DNA of 64,000 nucleotides from Aphelocoma coerulescens (taxonomy: Eukaryota; Chordata; Aves; Passeriformes; Corvidae): assembly GCF_041296385.1 (NCBI RefSeq), contig NC_091023.1, positions 9,548,924 through 9,612,923 of the forward strand. Direction: 5' to 3'. The position numbers and the translations under genes were made by a program. The notes beneath the pieces are model-generated. The model searched no databases. It was not told the DNA's origin and saw nothing but the letters and a program-made list of their open reading frames with translations. Below are positions 22,201 through 35,802 of this stretch, piece after piece; positions within the stretch are counted from its first letter, which is position 1; each line of letters opens with the position of its first letter.

Positions 22201-25200
22201 TTCAATGGCAGCTCCCCTAGTTCAGTGGGCTGTGGGATGAAGGCAAGTCCAGAGCCTCAGTGCAAAAAGCAGAACAAATGCATGTTAATCATTTACCCCC
22301 TAGTCGCTGCAGGCTGTGCTCAGGAGTGAGCACAGAACCAGCACAACCCACTGACCTACTGACACCCACTCCTGGGTGGTAAGGATTTAATGCCATCACA
22401 CAGATGTGCAGGAGGCAGAGAAATCAGTGTGATCTGAGAGCTGCACACTTCCACAATGGGCAAGTGTACATGGAAAGCCACCGCACTCCATCCAACATGG
22501 GATGGAGTGGGAGCCAGAGTACAGCCGGGTGCATGGCACAACATGGCATCCATTCACTGCAAAGATAAAAAGCTCTGTTAACATCTGTAATTTGCTTTTT
22601 CTTATCACTCAGTCATGGAAAGGTCTCTTGGGGCAGGACAAAAGTGACAGGCAGGCTGCTCCCTTCCCTGGCAAAGGTCAAAATGCAAGCAGTGACATTG
22701 TTTCTCCAAACAGGACAACTGCTAACCTTCTTCAGGCTGGGAAGAACGTTTGTTTGGATGTCCAGACTGCTTTAGATAGCAGTCTCACATCTCTCTCAGC
22801 TATCAGAGCCTTGACTGGCAAGTAAAATCCATGTATTTAGGAGAAAATGCTGTGATTTTCCCCTAAGGCAAATACTTTGTCTTACATACCTTACTGGTAA
22901 GTGCCTGAGATGGGCTGAGTGCCCTTCTCAGCCCTGAAGCTCCCGCCTCGGAGGATATATTTTTCACCGAATTTGTAGCTAGTTCCTTGAATTTGAAGCA
23001 CTTCTGCTGCTGCCACTGTGCTGCAAAACATCACCCCAGGTCCATCGCTCCAGCAGCAGGGCTGCACACCCCGTAAAGCACAGCCCAGAGCTGCTCACAG
23101 ATGCAACCGGCATCCCCAAGGACTCAGTGGCCATCTTCCAAAAAAATGCCAGGTATCCTGTCATCTGTTCCTACTGCATTCAGCATGATGCTGCATCTCA
23201 TACAAGTGTTCTGCTCTCCCAAAATAAATGGTTTGAGATTCAAGGCAAAAGCAATTCAGTGCAGCTGTCTAAAATCAGGTCACAAAGCCCTCAATGAATT
23301 GCTGTCAGCATCACCCCGAGCATGGCTCGTGGGTGCTTCTGCGTGGACATGGGTCACAGGGAGCTCTTTGGCTGGCTGTGTGTTTCCACTACTGTACCTC
23401 AAAGATGGACCAAAAGGGCAGATACTATGCCTGGCACTGGAGATCTTGTCTGAAGAACTAAATGGATTACTTGTCCATGCCGGGAGGTCTTCACCATCTG
23501 TTGCAGATGTAATATTGATGAGGTTCTCAATTGTACATAACAATTTCATGATGCTATTATATGAAAAACAAACAAACAAAACCAAACCCAGCCCTTCCAG
23601 GTTGCTGATGCTTGCTTTTGAGCAGGGAGCCATGACCAATCTGTTTGCTTAGGTGGATTCTCCTCGGTTTCCCTCGATGTACTGGTGCTTGTTGTGGCGG
23701 GTGTGTGTCCCTGTGGTGTCGTGCTGTGGCTCCGTGTCTCTCTGACCATGGCTGCAGAAACTGCTGGCTGCTTCTCACCCTGATGCATGAAGGTCCTTTT
23801 CTCACTCCTCATCCTCCCTTCTGCAAGGACCTGGCAGTGCATGGCAGGTACAGACTTGGTCCTGTGCAGAATCAGAGCTCCCTGAGCTCCTGGGAAGGAC
23901 ATCAATCCTGTTTCATTATATTTTTTGAAGAATGGAAGTGCTTCGTATGGGACAGGAAAAAATGGGAAGGAAGAACTGTAATGTGAGGAGACACAGCAGG
24001 AGCTGGTAAGTGAAGAAAGCAGCCAGCTGCCAGGGATGCAGCTGCAGTGCGTGAGCTAGCAGAGCACAAGGATGAATGCTCCTCTGGAAACCACGGACAC
24101 AGGCTCCAAACTGGAAAGACCAGATGGTGCAGGAGCTGAGGCAGGAATGCTGAGTCTCTCTTTAAGGGTCTGTGCCAAGGAGGTGGCACCAAAGGGTAAT
24201 TAGGCTGATGAACAGCAATATTAAATGTATGAAATGAGTCTTACAACGTAAGAGAAATCTTAGGAAAAATTAGTTGAAGGGAGAAGCATAACAGAGCAAA
24301 TCCCAGCATAATTAATCTGCAGGGAAGCAGAAATACAGAACCTGCTCCCAAAAGTAAATCCATATAAAAACCCCAATTATGTTTCCTGATTTTTACCCAC
24401 CAAGCACATATGTGAATTCCAGCCATTTATTGCTTTTAAAAAAGCAGTAAACCCATAGGATTCAAAGTATATGCTTCAGTTGTAATGAGACCAAATATAT
24501 TTGGAATACTCACAAAATTAAAAACATATCTAAGTGCTTTGAGCAGCAGTCAGCGTTTGCTAAATGAGAGCCCTTAACCATGATTTTTAATTAGTATTGG
24601 CAAAAACCTTAATACAAAGTTTATGTTGTTACTTCTCACAGCTGCATAGACAGCTAGGGCTCAGAGACCATCTATTGACAGCAACACCCAGGCAGCATGA
24701 ACTTGGAAACCAAACACAACTGCAGCTGCTTCTCTGTGCCAGTGGCATCAGACAAAACCAAACCAAACCGCTTTTTGTAATTATTATAACCAAGTACAAC
24801 CAGTCCTCATACCAAACAATGACACTTCAGGAGAAGAGATCCAAAAAAAACCCAAACAAGCAAGAAAGAAATTTTCATGCAGACAGATTATAAAAGAAGC
24901 CTGCAAATTTGATTGCTCTGTTGATCATCGAAAGTAACATCTACAAAGCTGCCTACAATCCCCTGATAAATGTGATATTCTCCCATGGCTATATTGTTTA
25001 TTAGCTGAAGACTACTCTGACCTACAGAGTAGCTGTTGAATTCATACTTTGCATTGTGCTGAAGTCTTAAATTCATAATGCAACATGAATTTTAACAATG
25101 CTGAGCAAGTCTTGCCTAACATATCAGCTGCACTAGCTTAAAAAAGATGGACCACCAAATACTATAGTATATAACCACATGTGCAGAAAATTACACACAC

Positions 25201-28200
25201 CCCAAAGGGGTGGATGGATCAGGGTTTTAAGGTAGAAAAGCAATGCAAAGCAAAGCAATTCAGGCTATGTAGTTTTCTAAGTCCCTGAATCCTTACACAG
25301 CACAGACAGAAGTTCTGAGATGACCCTGTGCCTTAATGAGGTCTCCAAGTACTTCAGGTGCTGTAAATCATTGCCCTCCTAAACCTATTGTCAATTGTCT
25401 TGTGAGTGTAGAAGCCCTGCAAAGTAGTTGCCGTTCCCACATATTTCTTTCTGCTTCATTTAGAGGCTACAAAGATACTTTAAATAATCTGGAACAGCTG
25501 TGATATACAAAAAAATCCAGCTGCAAAATAGCATCTTAGAAAGAACCAGGAGTCCTTGTTTTGCTTGGTGATGGCAAGTATATCCACTCTTTTGCACAGA
25601 CAGAGAAGGCAGACATGACTGTAATTAAGAGCAAGTGAAGCGCTTGCAGGAGACAGGAGTGGAGGATGGTTAAATTAACCTTTCACAGACCACTTCAATG
25701 CTGACACATTCTAACATATGTTTTTTTCTGCAATCTTGCCTGTCCTTCATCACTTCTCTGAGTATTCTCTACTGTGTCTAACCCAATGAAACTCTGGCTG
25801 GGACCAGCAGAATCTGCTGTGAATAGTTTATATTCCAGTACAGCTGTTTGTGCAAGGATTAAGTCATCATACCAGTCTGGGGAACATACAGCATTTTATT
25901 CTGGTCTAACTTAGTTCAGGTTAAAGAACCTTTATATGTAAGTAGGAATCTGTCCCTCTGTTTCTTTCATCCTGATTTGCAGTATTTAACAGCATCCTAC
26001 ATAGGGTGTAACTCCTCCTACAGAACAACTGGCAGAGCAGAAAAAAGAGCAGTTTCCGTTGCACTTTTCTTACCAAGCTTTCCATAATCTTCCTGTAGAC
26101 TTCCTTGTAGCAGTCCAGGGCAGTTAAAGCCTTGGTGGCCTCACTGCTGAAAAACAGTAACTCTGTGACCATTCCATTAATGTTGTAAGAACAACAGTTC
26201 TGTAAGATATTTGCCAATATTTGTTATCTAGAGGCTTTTTGAACAGCCACCTTCACAGAAAGGTCCTATCACGGAGACAAAAATGGTTTTTTTGACCAAT
26301 TGTTTGCTATTCTCTGGTGCAACCCTGAAATATTTTGAAGTGGTTTGCTTATGATTCAAGAAAGGAAAAATTACGTAAATAAAGAAGGAAAGATCAGAAT
26401 CAAAGATTTTGCAGTTGATGCAGCCGGCTGACATTCATGACCTCTTGTACTATTTTAAACCTAGATTAAAGGTGCACAAGGCAAAGGCAGAGTGGCAGAT
26501 AACTTGCAAGACTGATGAGGGAAACAGAAGTGCACACTTTTGCACTGACATACTGGCAGTAGAACATTAGCCAGGCAGCCAGAGAGCTTTCATCTAAAGC
26601 AGCAATATTAGCATGCAGTGCCTGACTACATTTTCATTTGAGGCTGAGCAAGGCAGGCTCATTCTCCCCAGCAAGTCAGACTGATGCATTCTCCCAAGAA
26701 TCATGCCTTACAGAAAAATAATCATGAAATATTAATCATTTCCTATTTAGAGCTACAACTGTCACAAGTGATGTAGCTCTCCCATGTAAAACCTCTCGCT
26801 GAAAAACTGCATAAAGGAACACAGCAAACATCACCTGCTTCCCAGGCGGAGGAAAGGCCTGGACTGTGCGAGCAGGGGCAGGGACAGTGCCCCACTGCTG
26901 AATTGGCTCCTGTGGTCAAACCCAAACCAGATCATCCCCTGCCCACTGCCAGTTCACCCCTCCCTCCCTGCAAGGGTGCCGCATGTGTATAACCAAGGAA
27001 ATACTGCCAAAAGGTGCTCACAAAGCTCCGTACAAAGTCAGGGATTGCCCCACACACCCGGCAACACTCCCATCCCTTGCCAGCAATAAACACAACACAA
27101 GAACACGAGGAAAGCACAGCAAATCTGTTTGCATGAGGGTTTATGCTCGGAGCATGCGTATGGCCCTACTGAAAGATCATCCTGGAAGCACCATGTGAGC
27201 TTGGAAGCTGTTCATTCAGGCTCAGCCTCAGTGCCCCGTGACTTGCAAGGACTGTCATTCAGCTGAAACAGCAAATAATGAGAAATAATGCCTCTGAATA
27301 GCTGATAGGCAATCCAGAGCATGGGACCATTTGCATAAAACCATCATTGTCATTTCACACACGCACATCTCTGGCAGTCAAAACCTCACAGTAGATCATT
27401 CAGGGACCGAGGGAAAGAAATTAAATCAGTTGTTTGCTACAAATAACTCATCCAGTTGTATCTGACATGACAGTGCCTCATTACTAGACACTGTCAATGC
27501 TCCAAGCTATGACCTGTGACCAGGATCTCAGGGCATCAAACCCTGTGTTGATATGTGAAGACGCAAGCTTGGCTGTTACATGATGCTGCAAATGGGCCAG
27601 GAAGATCAAATTTTTCACGTGTGTCAGAGGGAAAAAGCACTCCCACAAAAAAGGTGATGCTTATCAGACAGAATTAGGTGATCCAGACCACAAGAAATGA
27701 ATGTCTGTAACTGAGTGCTTGTAACTGGGACACTTTTGGGTTTGATGATAATTTTTGTCTACTATCAAGTACACTCTCAGTCACATATTTCATGGGTGTC
27801 TTCTGATCTTTCTCATTAACAATTATATATTTTATCTGAAATAGAGCCTCCTTCTCACAATATAGCATTTGTTCTGTATGCAATTCTTGGAACTATGTGA
27901 TTCTGTAGCAATTTTTCCCTCTTGATACAATGGAAATGAGTTTTTAGACAGAATCAAAACATCCAACTCTTACCTCTTTTACCAGGAACTTCTTGGAGAC
28001 AGAGGGAAGCCATTTTAATCGAGCTGGCTTCAGTAGCCATAAAAAGTTACTTAACTTTCAGTTCCAGTAATGGTTGCAAAATACTTTCTTTCAGCCATTG
28101 CAGTGTGATGCCATCCAAGTCTATCGGGCTAGAAAACCTTGAAACACTTACTAGGACAATTAGCAGTTGCTCTCTAATGCTTGAAGGCAAATCGGTGTTG

Positions 28201-31200
28201 TTTTGTATCAACACTCACCCACACCCCAGACAAGGGATTGGGACTGGATGGAGGTGATTAGCGCCTTTCTGCCTGTACACAGTGTCCCTGAGGGTAGGAT
28301 TTGTCTCAAATACTCACAGCCATTGTTCCCCAGCTATCTCCATCTCAGTGGAAGCTGCTACGAGTTGGTTTTCTCTGTCTCCAGTAACAATGGGCAGCCT
28401 GCAAGAGGAAGAGCTGAGAGAGAAAGCAGGTTCCCCTTTGTAACAGGAACTACGACAATGTGTTTTCCCAATCACTGAAAATAAAACAGCTGATGAAGTT
28501 CTCCAGCCACAGTGATGGATTGCTGTCTCCAGAGTGAGGCTGTGGTGGGGCTTCAGGTTGTGGTCCCCCTTCTGCTGGCTGCGTGTACCAGGCTGGCTGC
28601 AGAGCCATGTCTTTACTGCTGAGACTCCATCAGCCTCCCTGTTCCCAGTTTCTCTCCCTGCAGGTTTCCTTGCCCATCACAGCTTGAACATTAAGCGTTC
28701 AAGACTGAGAGGCCCCTTTACTACAGAAAAAAGTCATAAAATTTTTAGTAGGTTTTGAGGCGGGTAAGAAGGCAACTCACAGGATGGAAAACTGCTCAAA
28801 ATAAACTACAAGGAAAGAGAAATGTGACATAACAGCCCCTTGTATTGTGACTGAAATCAGCTGTCTATGGCTTTGTACAGAAGTTACTTACAAAAATTTC
28901 TGTGTTCTACAGCATTGTGGCATTAGGGTGGGCTCTAGCTCTGAAGCACAATGAATTTAATACAGTTTAAAACAAAGAACTTTTAATAATCTCATATCAC
29001 AGGCTTTACATTTTAAGCTATACCACTAAAATCCAGTGGTGAGAGCAAAAAGGCCAGGTTCAGCTATTCAGAGTGGTGAATCTTTTTCTCCTGATGTGCC
29101 ATGCAGTGAAAGGCATCAACACTGTAACAAATACTAAGAAATCTGTCACTTGCTATCATCCAACTAGAAAGAACAAACTCTCCAGGGCTCACTGTTGACA
29201 GCACTGAAAGAAAGAGCCTCACCTGGAATCACACATTATTTCATCACAGGGAATGCTTCAGTCTGCAGCCCTTCCACTTCAGATATGGGCGACAGGCTAT
29301 ATTCTGCACTAATTAAAGGACGTTAAAGTGAAATCAGCCACTTCTTATTGCCTCTCTCACATTTTGTGTTCAAAACCATGTTCAGGCACAGGGATGGGTG
29401 GCTAAATATTAACCGCAAACAACTGGAAAAACAAAATCAATAATTTCTAGATTAGTTGCCTTTTATTTCCCCATTCTAGTGATTAGAATTTCATATGCCA
29501 TTTTCTTATTTACAATTCACATGGCTGAAGCACCCCTGGAACTAATGAATAACCACATATCCAGATTTTCCCCCTAAACTAAAGAATTTATGGGAAATGG
29601 AGCACTGGATCCCTGTGGGCAGGTACATTTGTATTTGCTGACAGCAAATCCATCCTGGAACTAATGCAGCTCTGGGGATGCTGGAGCAGGGCTGACCTGG
29701 GTTCACCCCACCAGGGTGAACAGGGAGGCAGGGCAGGTCCCAGCATGTGCTCAGGTGTGAATGTCCCCCTCACTCTCTACAGGGTGTTTGGGCTTTCTCT
29801 CTGCCACAGTTCTCCATTCCTGGTGCAGCAGGGAAGGGAGGGAGGGGAGAGACAGGCCTTTACAAACAGCCCTGGCTTCACTGCGAGCCTAAGCCCCAGG
29901 TACCCAGTGTGCTCACACACTGTGGGGGACCCAGAGTCGATTCAAGGCTGCCCAAGCCCACAGAAATATCTCAGCCTCTGCACCACCCTCACCCTGAAAC
30001 CCACACAGCCCCAGGACACTCCATGGGCAGTTCCAGCATCAAAGCATGTCGCAGCCTTTCCACAGACCAGGCTCTCCTACAGAGACAAAACCCCACAGCG
30101 CCCCAAAACGACACCAAATCTGAATCAGAACAGCTACAAGAAGTGCCAAGGATTTCCCCAGTGGCAACCAGATTCATCCACATATATTGCTTTGCTGTAG
30201 CCCTACTGCCCACACAAATCCCAGCTTAAGTTTGCTCCTCCCAGAAGCATATGATGAAATACCAGTGCCTCAGATCTGTGAATCCCCCCAGAAACAGAGA
30301 TGAGAGCACAGAGACGTTCAGGGTGCAGCCAGGGAAGAGGCCATGGTGTGAGCACTCATTGCCTCCTGCTGTGCCCATCAGCACTGAGCAATGCCAGGGA
30401 GCAGGCATGGGGACAGGAGCAGAGAGCGCAATATTGCCTCTCTCAGGGCTCAGCAGAGAGCTCAGGGCTCTGCTGCTTCAGCCCTGTCTCTCCCCAGCGC
30501 CAGGAGAGCACTGATGTGCTCGTTCTTCCTCTGGAGCACTCAGTGGACTGCTGGACTCTTCTGTACACAAGCACTGATGGTAAGGTTTCCCACGCTGGTC
30601 TCTGCCCAGGAGCAACTGGAAGATCCAGTGCAGGATCACTTGCTCAGAACCAAACCACCACAGCTGGCATGATTAAGGCCTGCCAGGAGAGGGACAGAGC
30701 AGCATAATAATACATGCTGTCCCGACTGTGTGACATGCCAGCCAGCACGGTGCAAGACAAATGGCTGCTGCTTCTGACAGGTGCCAGCAGAAATCGTATT
30801 TCAGACGAGTTGAATCCATCCATTCTAGTGAAACGCTGAAACATCCCAGTTTGGAAGCTCCATCCCCTTACTGACAACACCAAGAGAAAACAGCTCAGAT
30901 GTCAGTCACACGAGTTTCTTTTTGCTGTTGGCAAGTTAAGAAAGCATGTTCAAAACAACAGTAAATAATCTGCCTAACAATTCAGAAATATCTGCACTGT
31001 GCCTCTGTTATAGCATTAATCTCCCTGGAGATCTCCCAGTGGCATGGACTCACTGAAAAAGGAGTAGTGCAAAACCCCACATGGCACACAGTCAGCTTGT
31101 TTGTCACACGGGCTGGCTGCTCTCTGGAGCCGAAAGTCTGAAATGCATGAGGATAAGACATTTGGGAAACAAGATCACCGGCAGTCTCTGTATTTGCCTG

Positions 31201-34200
31201 ATAGCAGCACACAGAATAAGGACAAATTAAGAAACACAGGGCCTGCATTTGGATATGTCATGGAAAGGTTATCTTCGTGCCAAGTTGTCACCTGGATTGA
31301 TTCTAATGGCTTGTAAGTCTCTGCTAAGGTCACAGTTACCCATCTGCAAACAAGAGAGAACACTACCAAGTAGAAAATGTTTCTAGCTCAGGTGATTTTC
31401 CCTGTTGATGAAGCAGAGTCACACAGGTGCTGCGAGTGCACACAGGCCCATGTCCATGGCAGCTGCTCTCAGCCCCCACCTTCTCTCAAGCTACCAGAAC
31501 TGAGGGTCAATAGTTACAGAAACTTACTGCTGCTGCTGGAACTCCTCGAGGGGGAGAGGTGAAACCAAGAGTGTTTCTTGCTCCAGGGGAATTCTTGCCT
31601 TTATTACCAACTAAAATCACAGAGAATCACCATTGCAATTTAAAATCCTCTATCTATGCTTTAACCTCTGTTCCCATGGGGGCATTTTTCCACTGCTGCA
31701 GTGGAACACCATGTTGCTCTGGCACTGTTGTTCAGCATCACACTGAACACTGTGAAGCAAGCCATCCTTGTGAAGATAACACATCTCAGGACACCCCTCC
31801 AGCCGGAGGACCGGGCTCCTCTCACCCAGTACTGTCCGTGGGCTGGAGTCCAATGGTCTTTCCAGGCTGCTTCAGAAGAGGGCAAACCCGGGCAGCCCAG
31901 CCCAGCCAAGGGGCTGCTTGAGAGGTGAGAATTGCTCGTCTTGCTCTGGCTGTCCACAGCTAGACTGACTCCACATCTCACATTAAGCGAGCTCAAGCTG
32001 CAGTGAGGTGAACACCCTCCAAAGTGATCACGTTTTGAAAAAAATCAACCCAAGTGCTGGAACACATTAGTGACACTGTGTGGAAAATTTCTGCTCTGTG
32101 TTATCTGCAAATGGCGGCACCAGGTAAAACCAAACCCTCCCACCACACCCACACATTCCTGCTTATCAGCTCATGCTGAATTTCAAGCATCTTTCAAACA
32201 AGAGAACAGAACTTTTTCAGCTCACCAACATCAAAGATTAATTATATTTTTAATTAAAATGACTGTTTTCAGACTGAAATGGACTTCATAATGTCTCTGT
32301 TGCAGTGGAAAGGGATGAGAGGTGAGGAACTTCCCTAACTCCTGTTAGTACTGAACTCTGCTTCAAGGTACCCCATGCAAGAGAAATGTCAACTCATGGG
32401 CTGAGCCTTTAAATTCAGCTGAAATTTTAGAAATACCTGAGTTCATATGAAGAAATAGCAGCAGTGGCATTAACCACCATCAGTCCCAAAATAGTTTTAA
32501 TCACTTCTTACTCCACCTTTACTGTAATGATATGAGCCTTTCTTTGCAAAAATTACACGTCATGCTATGGACAAATGACTTGATTTAGTGATCTCCTTCA
32601 GTAACTAATGGTAAGATTAAGACAGTCCTTCATTAAACATTAATGATTAATAAATCAGTACATCTAGTGGCTAAAGATATTCGAGTAGTTTCTTCACATT
32701 CAATTATTGTCCACAATGATGGCTCAGGAGGGTTTCCATAGGAATATTGGGAGTTCTGGGAAAGGGTTAATCATCCTTCACAAGTCGCTAAGCAACGGTG
32801 TTCTGCTCTTATGGCATGTTTTGCCAGCCAGAGCCTTGCAATGATGTAACCTTTCTGCATCTTATCCAGAGAGTTGGCTGAAAACTTGCCTGCCCAAATA
32901 ACCCCTGGGCTGCTGACAGACTTAAATTTAGCTTCTGGTAGCTATTAGTTTTCAGATTGACTTATAGCATTTAATTTTGTGTTCCAAAACATACACTGTA
33001 TTTCAATACGACTTAAATGATGGAAAAGAGGACTAATCAAAGTGCAGCTGTAGAACTAAGAACAAAGAAGCCCTAATATTCATCAATATTCAATACCCCA
33101 CTAATAAGTTACTTAATGAGACATGTCAAATATAACAAATAAAAGCAAACTTGAAAGACTACAGAAATTCAGAAGCCAGGTTCAGGCTTCAGGAATGGTC
33201 TCTTCCCCCTCCCAGAAAGGAAACAGAGCCACAAGGAGGGTAGAGACACCTTCAAGCAGCTGCATTGGAGGTGCAACCCAAACCATACCAAGACTGCATC
33301 AATCATCAAGAATTACTGAGGGCTGCTAACTCATAAATCAGTCTAATTTATTTGTGTTTATCTGGCAATACATAGTTCATAAACACCTTAATCAGAGGGA
33401 AGGATGCATCCTATAATGAGCAAAGCCAAAACCTAGGGATTTAAATATCCATGGGCCCTGGGAAATACATTTCCCACTTTTGAAAGTTAATATTCAGGCA
33501 GTCACTTCTGCACAGGCTTGGGGAAGATTTAAACTCACACATGAACATCAAGACTGTTTTGGACACAGCACATGTAAATCCAGCACTCCTTACTCAGCTT
33601 CAGTCATTTACTATCAGCCAACCTCTGTGAAACAACACAAATAAAATATTTGTGCTGCCAGCACTTTCTAACAAAAACTACTAATCAGATTTAATGGAGC
33701 CAGGTTTTGCTTTGTTTCCTGCTAATTTCTTAGCTGCCTTATATAATAGACCTACTTACAGTAATATTCTGGTCTGTGCTTGTTACAGGGGATGTATCAA
33801 CTTACTGGGGCAAGGAAGGTCTCAGCCCAAGCTCCTGTTTGCTGCCACTGGATCTGTGCAGGAGTCAGACACAACCACCAGGAGCACAGGGCTGGGAAGG
33901 CAGCCAGCAGCTCTGCAGCTACTCTGACCCTCCTTTGGTCACTTTGACTCATCATTAGATCTTAACAAAGTAAAAAATCCCAAAGCTGTTCTGGACTAGC
34001 AGTTGGGTCGATAAAGGAGAGAGTCAACAACTCTCATGACCAATAAAAGTTTTACTTGGGAGCAGAAAGGATATCTATATAAAGCAGGTCTCTGAACTGC
34101 CTTCTGGAAGGTTGCTCCAAGCAGGCTGGGAGGTCTCCTTTGGAAATACTGAAACTAAAGACAAGGTCTGTGTGAAGGAATGCTTCCTTCCTACGCAATT

Positions 34201-35785
34201 ATTACCTTATGCAACCAAAGCACAAGAAAAAGGATGAAAACCTGTGGATTTCGGGAGCTGAGTAGCCTAACTTTATTGAGAAATAAATGATGCCTCTAAC
34301 TTCACTTCAGTCTCAATGCTGATGCTGGTATTTATTCCCTGGGATTTGTAAAGACGCTTAAACAAGTGAGCATTTTCTATAAGAATACTGGGATATACTG
34401 TGTTAAGTTAGTTTTAATCTAAATTTCTTAAAACAGGATATCTTCAATATTGATGAAGAGCAAAAAAAACCTTTGAGTGAAGAAAGACAAAAAAATCCTT
34501 TAAATACACTCAATTGTTTGTTTCAGAAAATTCTCTATTTTGTAAAGAACTGGGTTTGTTTTTAAAATACCTTGATTTCTTGCCATGTGTGGACTGATTA
34601 TATGAGGAGAAGCTGAGAAGGCTCACACCTAAGACCACATCAGCTTCTGGACTTGCAGCTGGACCAGGAAGACTTGTGGGATGCAGTCACCACAGGCACT
34701 GGGAAACCTGACAGGAAAAACAAATGTATGGGGAACTCATGGCATTTCTGGAAACAGAACCAGAAGATGGAAAAAAGAGGACAAAGAGCCAGAAGGAAAG
34801 CCAGGAAGAGGAAAGCTGAGTGTCTCCCAAAGGGGCAGGGTGGAGGTGTTCCTGATGGTTATTCCTCTCCCGCTCAGACACAGGAGCTCAAAGGCACATA
34901 ACTGGGGCTGGGCACTCAGTCAAGGTCCCTCCTTCTCTGTACACTTGAACTTGGTGCTTGATTTGCAAGGCTGATGATATTTAAAATCCGTATCTGATTT
35001 TCTTTCTGCTCTGGAAATTTGCCCAAGCTGCGAAAGAAATTCAGCTCTGGTTCAGATGTGAACTCCTTTTAAGTCGTTGTGGCTGTTGCAGTCCTTTTTC
35101 AGCAATGACCTACCAGCCAAAGGAAACCTGTACATTTTTAAGCCAGGCTTTCAAACACACTTGCTAAATCTCTATAGTTCATGGTGTTTTGGAGGGGACA
35201 ACAAGCTCCCATGTCTTTAAGTGAACTCCCTCCACATCTGAAGTTAGGTAAGACTCCAAGTGCCCAGCAATGCAGTCGGACTCTTTCAGGTAGTTCTAGT
35301 AGCAGCGATGGACAGTGACGCAGTGAAGACAAGTGGAAGTGAGTCATGAAGCAGCATTTCCCCTTACTGAGCCAGTGTCCTACCCTGAGCCAGGGCCTCT
35401 GAAAGCCAGAGTGGTTACATTAGATTTCTGCTGCCTTTTCTGAAAAGAGCTAATGAGATAAAGCTGGAGGGGAGAGATGTGAATGTTCCTCTTGGAAAGG
35501 CAGGGCTTCCTACACACCACCAAGGCCACTCTCTCACACAGGAGTAAAACACCCTGCAGCAGGGACTTTCACTGCTGGGGCTGCCTGGTTTTTTAGCAAT
35601 ATGCGAATAGAGCTGGAATGGGCCTTTGAAGGTTCCCTCCTGCACTACAGTATTAGAAATAATTAATTAATATTATATAAATTACTTCTATAGGACCAGG
35701 AAAAGCATACAGACATCCTGAAAAAAACAGGAAATCTCAAGTAATGCTCGAATGCATGAATAACACATGTAGGTCACTCCTCTTA

Positions 35786-35802
35786 CCCCCCCCCCCCCCC
35801 CC
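35786..35802. repeat. C17 homopolymer
   Basis: An uninterrupted run of 17 C follows TCTTA and precedes GGCATG. Confidence 0.95.

Noticed and set aside
23101..23652. 183-codon plus-strand open frame, the longest unexplained one
   Set aside because: No domain, no homologous feel and no promoter or splice signals. A frame this long can arise by chance in 64 kb.
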